From Effrenium voratum (Eukaryota; Sar; Dinophyceae; Suessiales; Symbiodiniaceae), in assembly GCA_963377175.1 (NCBI GenBank), contig CAUJNA010003243.1, forward strand, positions 347,001-411,000: a stretch of DNA of 64,000 bases. Direction: 5' to 3'. Under the pieces are notes generated by a model that made no database searches, was not told where the DNA came from, and saw nothing but the letters and a program-made list of their open reading frames with translations. Each line of letters opens with the position of its first letter. Position 1 is the stretch's first letter. Positions 1 through 10,840 of this stretch are shown here, one piece after another. A program made the position numbers and the translations under genes.

Positions 1-1100
1 CGGCTGCTGAAAGGCCCAGTCTGGGAAAACAAAAGCGCTTGGGACGCAGCGTCAAGCTGTGGCAGTAGGGCAGCTTGGAGTTGTTCAGCAATGGCAGTGG
101 CAGCGGGCGCTTGCCAGCCCCGGGCGCTGGGCTCGGGCAGGTGCCCGGACAAGTCCAAAGATGACGGCGGGGCTGGATTGTCAAGCAACTCCTCCCAAGA
201 AGGCGGGCGAAACCCTCGGCGGCGCCCAGAGGCGAGGCCAAGGCGTCAACAGCTAGTTGGGCGACGCCATGCAAACACAACCCATTCGCGATGACCGTGA
301 GCCGCCGGTCATGGACGTGGTCAACCACAAGGCTGAGGTCGGCCAAGCACGTCACCCGGGCCCCGGTTTCACCTGGGCAGCCTGTTTGAGGGCGCACCCA
401 CGACCCCCGAGAACATGCCGCACGGTGGTCGACAAAGGAGTCCAAACGGCAATGACACCAGCATGTTCTTTCGGCGACGGGGAGCCGGAGGCGCCGAAGA
501 AGGACGATCTGGAAGAGGTTTGGGGGGGCTTTGCTGCGACTCCAACAGCGCCCGCGCAGAGGGGTCAAGGCGCTGGTGGACAAGCGGTCCCAAACAGCAC
601 GGTCGTGGGCAGCTGCGAACACTGCCTGCCGCGGACTCGGGTGGGGGGCAGCAGGTCGCCAGGTTGGGAAAGGCTTGACGACCTGAAAGCCGTGCACAAA
701 GAGATCACCCCTGAGGTCGGGGGTGGTATCTGGCGGAAAGGAGCGGCGCACGTCAAAGGAGGAGTTGGGTCCAGTGTCCTTCCTGGAAGGCCTCAAGTCG
801 CACACTAACCACCTGTCTAACCTTCCGGAAATTCCAAGGGCAGCGAAGGGATGAGGTGGACGAAGGAAGAGCCGGGTCATGTGTGTCCCATCCCCACCGC
901 TTGGAAGCGTCTGTAAGCTTGGGACACAAGACCCTAAGAACTTGGATGAAGAAGTCAAGCCTTTGGTAACAGCCTGGCGTTAATTGACTTCTTGCTCCTT
1001 TCCCACCCTTTCCTCTCCATCAAAGATAGGAGAGAGGGATGGGCCGCCTTCGTTCGCTTCTTTCGTTTACAACTTCATTCATCTCCAAATGCGAGGTAAC
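1..1100. other. No gene recognised
   Basis: GC-rich at the left (1-800), then more mixed. Open frames on both strands (for example 257-808 plus) have no recognisable domain and look like chance frames in GC-rich DNA. No splice-flanked coiled-coil exon like those farther right was seen. Confidence 0.4.
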
Positions 1101-1815
1101 GAGAGTCACTAACTAACCCGTCAACTCTTGATTCCGGCTTGACCGGTGAGTGTGTGTGTGTGTGTTAGTGACCAAAGGGAGCGGTCACATTCATCTTTCC
1201 TATCTCTTGGTCTCTTCCCACGGTCATCGATTCCAAGAGATGGCAAGGAAGAGAGAAAGAGATGGCTCCCTGTCTCCTATCTGCTGTCAGCCATCTTCCA
1301 GCATCTAGAATCCATCCCGCCTCTCAGTCTTCTCTGTGAGGCATGAAGGGATGGGAAGAGATGGCTGATAGGTGAGGGAGGTATAGAGGTGCAGGAAGAA
1401 ACGAATAGACGAAGGAATGAGTGATGCATCCTCACCTATATCTCCCTTCCATCTCTTCTAACTCTCTATTACCCACTGTCCAGGAAAGAGACAGTGGAGA
1501 GAGTGAAGAGATGCCTCCATTCGTTCCTGCATTCACGGCCTCCCAATTGACTCGTCCATGAGACAGGAAATGGAGGTGTAAGTGAATGAAGGAATGGGAT
1601 GGGAGAGAGAAGTGAGTGAAGCGAGCGGATGGAATGGTTCTCTTCGTTCCCAATCCTCTCTTCCTCTTCTCTTCATTCACTCTCTCTTCTCCATTAACCC
1701 TCTCTCACCGGTTAACCCGGGAAATAGAGAGAGGAGTGAAGAGATACACGGTGACCCTATATCCTGTCCTTTCGGTCACCGCCATGTCCTTTCTCCGTTC
1801 CATCGGTTAACCTCT
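1100..1815. repeat. Cluster of short inverted repeats
   Basis: Alternating CT-rich and GA-rich segments that pair with one another. Stems seen: 1105-1113 with 1164-1172 (9 bp); 1168-1173 with 1183-1188 (6 bp); 1202-1210 with 1233-1241 (9 bp); 1276-1281 plus 1288-1295 with 1367-1372 plus 1360-1367; 1450-1458, 1461-1467 and 1473-1480 with 1505-1513, 1498-1504 and 1490-1497 (24 paired bases around a 9-base loop); 1514-1521 with 1569-1576 (8 bp); 1668-1675 and 1699-1706 with 1737-1744 and 1727-1734; 1749-1756 with 1774-1781 (8 bp). No coding sequence was recognised across it. Confidence 0.7.
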
Positions 1816-3060
1816 GTCTCTACGCTCGCCACTCCTGCTTGGAGAGCCGGCGTTCGCCGGCTTTGCGATGAAGCAGCCGAGGCAAAAAAAATCCGAGCTC
1901 GAAGGTCTGCGAGAGGGTGGGTTTCGGGGTCGCCCGCTTCCAAGACGCTTGCAAGGGAAAGAGCCTACCGGACTTGGCCTTTAACAAGCGCAGGGGGGGG
2001 GACTGGGGATCCAGGCTAGCACGGCGGATGTAGCCATCCGTGATGCCCAAGGCCGGGCCGGGCGGAGCAGGGGCAGAGTCAATATGGTTTGAGCAAAATT
2101 GGTTTCAACCTCTTCGTGGTAGATGTCCACAAATACGTCTGCCAAGATGTGTGTGGAAACATCTATATCATTTCCCCTGCAGCATTGGCTGTTCCTGCGC
2201 AGCAATTGCAAACAATTTCTCTTCAATCAATAGTTCCAGCACCATGCCCAGCTCTGGTTGGGATTTCGCATAAACCATCCCGGTAGCCAGCGCAGACCGT
2301 GAGTTCACGCTGCAGGATGGCGCATTCCGTCGTGTGCTCCTCCGGTGGTGACCTTGACCAGTTCGGCAACCACCGGGCAGCTTGCCCCACAGCCGGTGTG
2401 CTGGTCCGGCGGGCTTGGAGCGCGCTGCGGCGCGCATGTCGGGAGGCAGGTGTTCGGGTCGCGCCCAACGTCTTCCTGCGCGATCTGAACCTCGGGCTGT
2501 CGCTGACCGACGGGCGCAGGTGTGCAGGTTGTGGTGGATATGACTCTGGTCAGTCCGCTGTGGCGCGACGGGAGCCGCTCGCTTGGCGCAAGCCGCCCTG
2601 CGGCGCAGCGCCGTACATTAAGAAATGCGATCGTTGTTCGTCGCTCATGGCGCTTATGAATGCGATGTGAGGATGTGTTGGCGAACGTTCAGGAGAGAAT
2701 ACTACAATAAAATACATAGCGAACATTGTTGTCTTGTAGGCAGCTGAAACATGTGCATTTGTGACAAGTGGTTGGCTTGGGTTCTCGTGAGCAATGAGCT
2801 AAGAAGCATGCTCCAGGCCTCAATGAGAGCAACAAAAGATCCGCCTGGCACCGCAGAAAGGAGCCAAAATAGCGTGTCTGAACTGCCAGTATGTGGCAAT
2901 CAAGGTCGGGATTGCCAGCTGAGATTGTATCCAATGCGCCTCTCAAATGCATTGTCCATCACAAGCATCGGAGCATTGCCAAGGAAAGCAACGGGGAAGA
3001 ACAACACATGCGCCAATGCCAAAAGTTGCACTGCAAATCTAAACAACGTGAACCAGCGCG
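1815..3060. other. No gene recognised
   Basis: Mixed-composition DNA with only short unsupported open frames. The plus frame at 2299-2670 has no identifiable domain. Confidence 0.4.
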
Positions 3061-3094
3061 GTGTCAACGGAAATCGGGTCAGGCATACGCCAAA

Positions 3095-3400
3095 GGAAGG
3101 AAAAGCAAAGCAAAGCAAAGGACAGCAAAGGACAGCAAGAAACCAGGACAGCAAGGGATAGCAAGGGATAGCAAGGGATAGCAAGGGATAGCAAGGGATA
3201 GCAAGGGATAAAGGGATAGCAGGGATAGCAAGGGATCACAAGGCAAAGCCAGCCAAAGCAAGGGAAAGCAAGGCAAACAAGGAAAAGGCAAAGGAAAGCA
3301 AGGGATAGCAAGGGAAGGCAATGGAAAGCAACGGAAAACAAGGAAAAGCAAGGGACAGAAAGGCAAAGCAAGGCAAACTGAGGGAAAGCAAGGGCCGGCC
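3095..3400. repeat. AGCAAGGGAT-type tandem array
   Basis: A 10-base unit (AGCAAGGGAT) repeats almost perfectly from about 3148 to 3235, flanked by degenerate GCAAAG/GGAAAGCAA variants on both sides. The long minus-strand open frames here encode only CYPLLSLAIP-type repeats and are not genes. Confidence 0.9.
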
Positions 3401-4790
3401 TTGGGGAATGTTTCTCAGAGGTTGCGGACAACGGAGGAAACAGGAGTGGCGGCTGAGAAGTCGTCAGAAGCAAAGCTGACCGGATGCTTAAATGCAGCGG
3501 GCACGCGACAACGGAGCAAAGCCGACTCTCGGCGCAGAGCCTAGAGAAGCAAGTGTTCGTCTCGGACAAGGCAAAACATGGGATGAGATCAAGTGCAGCT
3601 ATCAAACTGGTGCCAATCAGGATCCCCTCTGCTCCTCGCTCCGAAGTCGTCCAGCTAAGTGCTGGAATCTGTGGAAAGCCATGGGTGGCAGGAGCGGCTG
3701 AGGCGAAGCGCTCCATGCCAGTCCTGTGCAAATGGAGGCCCTTTGCGAGGTTACAAAGGCTCGTTGCCAAACGCACGGAGAGGACGGCAGATGGCTCCCG
3801 CGCCGCGTGCCAGAGGAACAGAATAGTAGCAATTACGCAGCGCGCGCACGGAACTTCTGTTCATCGAAGCACGGGAAATGCCTAAACGGCAGAAATGGCA
3901 GTCGCATAGTAATTTGCCAGTCTACACTCCTAGGGTATCAAATTGTGTGAATTAGCCACCTCTGCAAAGGGCATATCCACCAGGGTGTTGCGATCAAAGC
4001 AACTGGCTTCTCTGTTTGATTTGGAAGAGTCATGATGCTGCCTGACATGAACAAAAAGAAGTTTTCTAAGGACACCTGCACCCACTCTCAGCTCGCCCGC
4101 TGCCGTCGCTTTTGCTGGACGCGTGCCCAGGTATGGTCGTGGAGGCTCTAAGCAAAACTTGGAGCATGTCTCCAGACAAAACGGAGATATAGAGGCAATT
4201 GTTGTACCACATGTGCTTCAGGAAAAAGCTCTGCGCATTTCATCGGCCAAGTTCCCACCGGCTGAATGAAGAGTTTGGCATGCAAGAAAATCTCCATATC
4301 TCCATGCATGCCAAACCAGCAACTGCCCCAACTAACCTAAAATTTGCCGGATTTGTTCAGGCTATACATGGGTCCCATTCTTGCTGACGGGTTCTCACCG
4401 CTCTTCATGGCGGCACTCTCCTCACATGCAAGTGCAAGGCTGCGATGCTTTGCACACCCAAGCTGCCGCCCAGGGCACGTGCGGTCCATATGGCGCAGCA
4501 TGCCCTAAACGCCAGGCTACCTTTCATGCACCGAATTTTATGCGGGAGTCGAATCCGACTCGCCAGTTCTTTGCTACACCCTCTCCGCCAAGGGGGTCTG
4601 CTTTACAGTGCCCGGAGATGCTATGGCTCATGAGTTGTGGATGGCGTCCAAGTCGACAAACCCCTGGGCCTTTCGGCACAAAAGCCTTTCGGCTTTCGGC
4701 TCAAACTAAATGGAACATACCTTGAAGGACCAGAGGCAACATCGCACACGGTGCCATCGCGAAAAAGCGATGTCCATTTCCGCGCCTCCC
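3400..4790. other. No gene recognised
   Basis: Non-repetitive DNA of mixed composition. No domain and no splice-flanked exon was recognised on either strand. Confidence 0.35.
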
Positions 4791-4794
4791 GAGC

Positions 4795-4861
4795 CTCGCC
4801 CAGGACGTTGCGCAGGTACTGCGCTCCGGATCGCACCGCAGCGGCCCAAACGCGGCGGCAC
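4795..4861 (-). CDS. Candidate exon, unidentified gene
   Basis: On the minus strand an AG acceptor precedes a 67-base open segment reading CRRVWAAAVRSGAQYLRNVL followed by Gly-Glu, then a GC donor (GCTCGG). The acceptor/GC-donor architecture matches the CFAP58 exons farther right, so this may belong to the same minus-strand gene as the 9.5-10.4 kb exons. I do not recognise the protein. It could be a chance open segment. Confidence 0.35.
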
Positions 4862-5646
4862 CTGAGCAAACGAAGGCATGAAGCTTCTGATGTGTGTTTG
4901 GTTTTTCAGGCATTGAACAATTGCGCATATCTGTCAAGCTGCTAAAAACAAAAAAACATGACTGCTGGGGAAGCAGGCACAGTATTGGAAAAGTGCACCT
5001 CTGCCAGAAGATTCGATTCCTGGACTGAGAGGCTGGCAATGGAGGCAGCATGTGCCGCCCTTCGGGAGCACAGTCATCGGAGGATCTGGCACTATCAGCA
5101 CCTCAGATGCTCGGTTTTCAGTTCTCCAAATGTGGTTGAGTGAAGCATGCACGTTGACAAAAATCTTAAGGCAAGCACTCACCCATGACAGCTCTGCGGC
5201 TGATCGCTCACCATCTGAGGTTGGGCTCAGTACTTGCACCTCATGGCATTGGACCTGCCAGGCAAAATAATCCGCACCGGGAGATTGGTTTGATTGATTG
5301 CATTTGACTACCAATATAGGTACGAATTATACTGCGCTGTTGTGCAGAGCTGGTAGCAGCGCTGCCGGGCCTCAGGCTCGACTGGTTTGGCGTGCGTCCA
5401 AACAGAGGGAAGTTCCACATCAACCGTCCACACGTCTGGCACGTGGATACCTGAGTCAAGCGCGCGCGCATTGCGCTTTGCAAGGCTCCGCAAAACAAAC
5501 ATGCACAAGTGAGGCATCGCTGCATTGTCAGGTTCTGTCAGATCAAACATCATTCGTCAAAATGTACAAAGTTGCTTGACCGTCTATGTGCCGCATGCCT
5601 TTTAGGACTCCAATTCTGCCCAAGCCGCAGCTACGGCAAATGGGGC

Positions 5647-5683
5647 AAGAGAGCGGAGCTGGAGAAACTCCTCTTCGAAGGAC
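5647..5683 (-). CDS. Candidate coiled-coil microexon
   Basis: A minus-strand AG acceptor is followed by 37 bases reading (x)SFEEEFLQLRSL and a GC donor (GCCCCA). Composition and length resemble the exons at 9.5-10.4 kb. The product is unknown and the call rests only on splice architecture and a charged/leucine-rich reading. Confidence 0.3.
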
Positions 5684-5699
5684 CTGGCAAACACACCAA

Positions 5700-6990
5700 T
5701 CGCACACGGCGTGGCTGAAAAGCATTCTTGGTTATATAAAAAGGCTGTGGTTGTCAAAAATGGGCAACCGGTAGCCCCAAAATGGCTCTTCCAGAGATCC
5801 CCAAACAAGTTAACGCCAACTTCAAGTCAGGGTGGCCAAAAGCCCGTGGTCCAGGAAGTCGATCCAGCAGTCCTACAGTCACTCAGTCAGCACGTCTGGA
5901 GGGTGCTCAAAAACTATACGGACCCAGTTTTTGTTGGACCCCTTAAGGCGGGGCCCACATAAAACATGTTGCCCAAAAATGTGCAAAGCGGGCGCCAGAC
6001 TTTAGGCTGCCCGGCGCTGCAGAAGCGGTGGCCATCTGTATGAGAATGGTTACTCTCCACGTGCGGGGGCACGAAGGTGTGCTCCTGAGCAACCAGTGGA
6101 CCAGTCAGGCCCCCGTACAGGACACAGCGGCCAAGAATGAAATTGGCCAACTGTGGCTAAACAAGACCCCGAAGCCCCTTGCAGAACAGGCACCGAATCG
6201 CAGCTCGCTCTCAAGACCACGGAATCAAATGGAATCTTGCATTTTTACTTTTACTCCATGGTCTACATGCAGTTGCAATTCACTGCCAGCTCCAGCTCCT
6301 GAAGATTATCCAAAAGAAGTTTGAGACATTCACGTTTCCCCGCGGTGAATGGTTCGCCCCTAACTGTGTTATGAGATATGACGCAGAATGACAAAGCTTT
6401 GTTCTTATTAACAGTCGATTGATTCTCTGCCTCTCACTTTGCATTCCAAGCCATTCAGCCCGTCAGAAAGTGCTCGACTTGTTGCGCTGCGGTCGCATCG
6501 CCGCTCCCGCCCTGTTTGTGCCTCGCTGTGTCCACGTGCGCAACCAGTTAACTTCTTCGTACGCGAATCTCAGCGCTTCCTTGCCAAGCGAAGGACCGTC
6601 CCGTTATGTGCAATCGCGTTTTGCGGGGTCTGCCTCAGCGCTTCGACTGGTAGTGACTCCAGCAAGTAGTTGCGTGCTCGCATAAGCTGAATTTGCATGT
6701 CAGGCAGGTATTATACCTTCGCCTTGCACTGCCAACAAAGGGCTTCGGCTCGTGCCCACTGGACCCACCTGCCACCTCAACCCAGCAAACTGCCCAGTTT
6801 GATTTGTGGTTGTGCGTCTTTGTGCCTGTGTGTGCATTGGTTGGGGCATGCGCGTGTGCGCATGCATGCGTGTGCTTGCGCGCGCGGGCGTGCGCGTGTA
6901 CCTTGCGCATATCTACACCTATCTTCACACGCCTGCACATACTTGTACTGTACAAACCTGTACATGCTACACAACATACACCTCCGCACA
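5700..6990. other. No gene recognised; leads into simple sequence
   Basis: No supported exon. A minus-strand segment near 6260-6330 reads as Leu/Glu-rich (LDNLQELELAV) but has no convincing donor. From about 6800 the sequence turns into TGTG/CGCG-rich simple sequence. Confidence 0.35.
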
Positions 6991-7033
6991 TACCTTTACA
7001 CGCACGTGTACGTGTGCACGTGTACGTGGGCGC

Positions 7034-8178
7034 GTGCGTGTGTGTTTGTGTGTTTGTGTGTTTGTGTGTTTGTGTGTTTGTGTGTTTGTGTGTTTGTGTG
7101 TTTGTGTGTTTGTGTGTTTGTGTGTTTGTGTGTTTGTGTGTTTGTGTGTTTGTGTGTTTGTGTGTTTGTGTGTTTGTGTGTTGTGTGTGTTTGTGTGTTT
7201 GTGTGTTTGTGTGTTTGTGTGTTTGTGTGTTTGTGTGTTTGTGTGTTTGTGTGTTTGTGTGTTTGTGTTTGTGTGTTTGTGTGTTTGTGTGTTTGTGTGT
7301 TTGTGTGTTTGTGTGTTTGTGTGTTTGTGTGTTTGTGTGTTTGTGTGTTTGTGTGTTTGTGTGTTTGTGTGTTTGTGTGTTTGTGTGTTTGTGTGTTTGT
7401 GTTTGTTGTGTGTGTTTGTGTGTTTGTGTGTTTGTGTGTTGTGTTTGTGTTTGTGTGTTTGTGTGTTTGTGTGTTTGTGTGTTTGTGTGTTTGTGTGTTT
7501 GTGTGTTTGTGTGTTTGTGTGTTTGTGTGTTTGTGTGTTTGTGTGTTTGTGTGTTTGTGTGTTTGTGTGTTTGTGTGTTTGTGTGTTTGTGTGTTTGTGT
7601 GTTTGTGTGTTTGTGTGTTTGTGTGTTTGTGTGTTTGTGTGTTTGTGTGTTTGTGTGTTTGTGTGTTTGTGTGTTTGTTTGTTTGTGTGTTTGTGTGTGT
7701 TGTGTGTTTGTGTGTTTGTGTGTTTGTGTGTTTGTGTGTTTGTGTGTTTGTGTGTTTGTGTTTGTGGTTGTGGTTGTGGTTGTGTTTGTCTTTGTGTGTG
7801 TGTTTGTGTTTGTTGTTGTGCTTTGTGTTTTGTGTTTGTGTTTGTGTGTGTTTGTGTTTGTGTTTGTGTTTGTGTTTGTGTTTGTGTTTGTGTGTGTGTG
7901 TGTTTGTGTTTGTGTTTGTGTTTGTGTTTTGTGTTTTGTGTTTTGTGTTTGTGTGTGTTTGTGTTTTGTGTTTGTGTTTGTGTTTGTGTTTTGTGTTTGT
8001 GTTTGTGTTCTGTGTTTGTGTTTTGTGTTTTGTGTTTGTGTTTGTGTTTTGTGTTTTGTGTTTGTGTTTGTGTTTTGTGTTTTGTGTTTGTATTTGTGTT
8101 TGTGTTTGTTTGTGTGTTTGTGTTTGTGTTTGTGTTTGTGTTTTGTGTTTTGTGTTTGTGTTTGTTTGTGTGTTTGTG
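7034..8178. repeat. (TGTGTTTG)n microsatellite block
   Basis: An octamer TGTGTTTG runs with few interruptions to about 7765, then breaks into mixed TGTTTG, TGTTTTG and TG units up to the N gap. The very long open frames on both strands are by-products of a repeat that contains no stop codons. Confidence 0.97.
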
Positions 8179-8278
8179 NNNNNNNNNNNNNNNNNNNNNN
8201 NNNNNNNNNNNNNNNNNNNNNNNNNNNNNNNNNNNNNNNNNNNNNNNNNNNNNNNNNNNNNNNNNNNNNNNNNNNNNN
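8179..8278. other. Assembly gap (100 N)
   Basis: Exactly 100 undetermined bases, the conventional size for a scaffold gap of unknown length. The flanks are different repeats (TGTGTTTG left, TTCTTG right), so the true sequence here is unknown. Confidence 0.98.
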
Positions 8279-8302
8279 TGTTGTTGTTTTTGTTTTTGTT
8301 TT

Positions 8303-8846
8303 TGTTTTTGTTCTTGTTCTTGTTCTTGTTCTTGTTCTTGTTCTTGTTCTTGTTCTTGTTCTTGTTCTTGTTCTTGTTCTTGTTCTTGTTCTTGTTCTTG
8401 TTCTTGTTCTTGTTCTTGTTCTTGGTCTTGTTCTTGTTCTTGTTCTTGTTCTTGTTCTTGTTCTTGTTCTTGTTCTTGTTCTTGTTCTTGGTTCTTGTTC
8501 TTGTTCTTGTTCTTGTTCTTGTTCTTGTTCTTGTTCTTGTTCTTGTTCTTGTTCTTGTTCTTGTTCTTGTTCTTGTTCTTGTTCTTGTTCTTGTTCTGTT
8601 CTTGTTCTTGTTCTTGTTCTTGTTCTTGTTCTTGTTCTTGTTCTTGTTCTTGTTCTTGTTCTTGTTCTTGTTCTTGTTCTTGTTCGTGTTCTTGTTCTTG
8701 TTCTTGTTCTTGTTCTTGTTCTTGTTCTTGTTCTTGTTCTTGTTCTTGTTCTTGTTCTTGTTCTTGTTCTTGTTCTTGTTCTTGTTCTTGTTCTTGTTCT
8801 TGTTCTTGTTCTTGTTCTTGTTCTTGTTCTTGTTCTTGTTCTTGTT
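8303..8846. repeat. (TTCTTG)n hexanucleotide array
   Basis: Nearly pure TTCTTG for over 500 bases with one-base phase breaks near 8490 and 8596 and isolated substitutions near 8425 and 8686. Strong pyrimidine/purine strand asymmetry. Confidence 0.97.
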
Positions 8847-8857
8847 GTGTGTTGTTG

Positions 8858-9016
<159 letters not shown>

Positions 9017-9493
9017 TGCGCGGGCATGCGGGCATGCGGTCGGGCGGGCGGGCGTGTGGGCGTGTGTGGTCACCATGTCAGTAAACCGGACATTGGACTG
9101 TGACTTGAGGCTTTTCAGCTCAGGCCGCCGCATGTTTGTCGTGTTATTCATGCGATCAAGGCATCCAAAACTGCAAGGCTCCTTCTCCTCCATACATACG
9201 ATGCATTGTTGGGCTCTTGCCTAACCAGGGCAGCAAGTGCCGGCCATTCGCAAGTCACGACTACAATTTCAAGCGGCGCTTGTCAAGGCTGAGCAAGGCT
9301 TTGCCAAATGCGGGCTCGATTAGCTTGGCTCGGCGACTGCCCACGCCTGCATGAGTCTGCGCGCTGTGCTCCGGCCACTCGAGCTGCTGGGGGGGCAGGG
9401 CACCTCACGCAGAAAACAAAACAAGGGAAAGCCCCGACAGCCCCAAAGGCCCTGATGGATCCGGTGGCTCCAACGTCTGCCTCCACTCCCAGC

Positions 9494-9578
9494 CTCATCA
9501 TCTGAGTCACAGTCGCCCACCACCAAGTCGTCATCCAAAAGAGCGGGAGCTGTCCACTTCTCCTCACACGCTCGCAGG
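9494..9578 (-). CDS. Candidate exon, unidentified gene
   Basis: Minus-strand AG acceptor, then 85 bases reading LRACEEKWTAPALLDDDLVV and continuing GDCDSDDE, then a GC donor (GCTGGG). The Asp-rich end suggests an acidic linker. It lies downstream, in gene order, of the coiled-coil exons at 10.06-10.41 kb and probably belongs with them. Product unknown. Confidence 0.4.
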
Positions 9579-10056
9579 CTTGAAGGCACTGGGCAGCGTG
9601 TTCAATGGTCCGGGGATAGTTCCTATCGCCCGCACTTGAGCGGCACGTGCACGTCCTTGCGCGCGCGCAATGCGGAAACTAGTTTTTGCGCAGTCTCTTT
9701 ATGCGAAATGTTCGTGCGGTTTGCGAGTCATCTAAGAAGCAATGGCAAACTTGCGCTCTTGTAAGTGGAGCCGCAAGCTTGCACCAAACTTATCGTGTGG
9801 ATGGGCCATACCTTTCGCACTTGCGCGATTCTTGCGCGCGATTCTTGCGCGCAAACCGGTATACACCGGCAGCAAGGGTTTGCGGGCAGCGTCCATATCT
9901 TCTCGGGAGCTTGGCCAGAAGAACGAGAGATGCACATATTAGAGCAAAAAAACATCCAGCACACAGATTTCATGGACTGCCAGGCTCATGACCCCAGCCA
10001 CTGGCTGATTTGTTTTAAAGGAGCCAGCAACAAAGCAACACGAAAACTGCCACCGC

Positions 10057-10098
10057 TAGACGAAGGCAGCGGACCTCCTCCTCTGTCTCCACGGCTTC
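10057..10098 (-). CDS. Candidate coiled-coil exon
   Basis: Minus-strand AG acceptor, 14 in-phase codons (EAVETEEEVRCLRL), then a GC donor (GCGGTG). The charged heptad-like composition and exactly codon-multiple length support an exon. Likely the same unidentified gene as the neighbours at 10.24-10.41 kb. Confidence 0.4.
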
Positions 10099-10242
10099 CT
10101 TGCAAAGATTTAGCCAACTGAATGGAAGATGATACTGTTTCCACTGGCTGGTCGCTACTCCCCTTGCAAATGTCAGGGGGAAACTTGTGCAGAAGAGTTC
10201 TTGTGTTCGGTTGGCCTACCGCTTACTCCATCATGGTCCAGC

Positions 10243-10304
10243 CTCCAGCAAGCTCTCCTCGGTGTACTTTCGCACCTCCTGGTCATGGATCTCCTGTTGG
10301 CGCT
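10243..10304 (-). CDS. Candidate coiled-coil exon
   Basis: Minus-strand AG acceptor, two phase bases plus 20 codons (RQQEIHDQEVRKYTEESLLE), then a GC donor (GCTGGA). This is the most exon-like piece of the unidentified gene: strongly helical, no stop, and the GC donor seen throughout CFAP58. I cannot name the protein; a second ciliary coiled-coil protein is possible but is inference only. Confidence 0.45.
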
Positions 10305-10345
10305 CTGGGTTGCGATTGCACTAAAAGTCACAGAGTCACGTCTAC

Positions 10346-10407
10346 CGCAGCTCCTCGATAATCATGACTTCATTGAGCTGTGCTCGCAGTTTGCCAAGGC
10401 GCATCAC
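10346..10407 (-). CDS. Candidate coiled-coil exon
   Basis: Minus-strand AG acceptor, 20 codons (VMRLGKLRAQLNEVMIIEEL) plus two bases, then a GT donor (GTAGAC). Its phase does not join cleanly to the exon at 10243-10304, so a microexon or a different boundary must lie between them. Confidence 0.4.
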
Positions 10408-10419
10408 CTGGATAAACAG

Positions 10420-10840
10420 GTTTGCCTACAAGGACAGCGACAACTGCGGCCACATCTGGCAGCCAAGTGTGTGGGTCAAAAATGGTAGAGGTGGCTTCAA
10501 AAGAGAAGATTCACATGCCAACACTTGCGAACCGGCTTGTCTTCTGGTGCTCAGTAGGGAATGAGGGAATGAACCCAGAAATGCCCTTAAAGGAAACCAA
10601 ATCGGGGATGGTTTAAATTGAGGACATTCCAACTCATTCCCTGCCTATCGCACCAGCAAGTTGTATGCCAACTCGAACAGGCCCACTGATCTGACACCAA
10701 GTGCGCTGACGCTGAGAGCAGCTTTGCCTCCTGTAGAGTCCTTGGCCGAATCGTTCTTTATTTCGTGGGACTGGGCCATCAGTGGCCACCCAACTCTTGG
10801 TTGAGGTGGTTGATATAGGCGAACACATCGATCTATGCAT
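10420..10840. other. No supported gene
   Basis: A minus-strand stretch around 10640-10820 could hold further exons of the unidentified gene (an NHLNQEL reading near 10800), but no boundaries could be fixed. Confidence 0.3.

Noticed and set aside
3039..3776. 245-codon minus frame with CYPLLSLAIP repeats
   Set aside because: Produced by the 10-base tandem array; no domain outside it.
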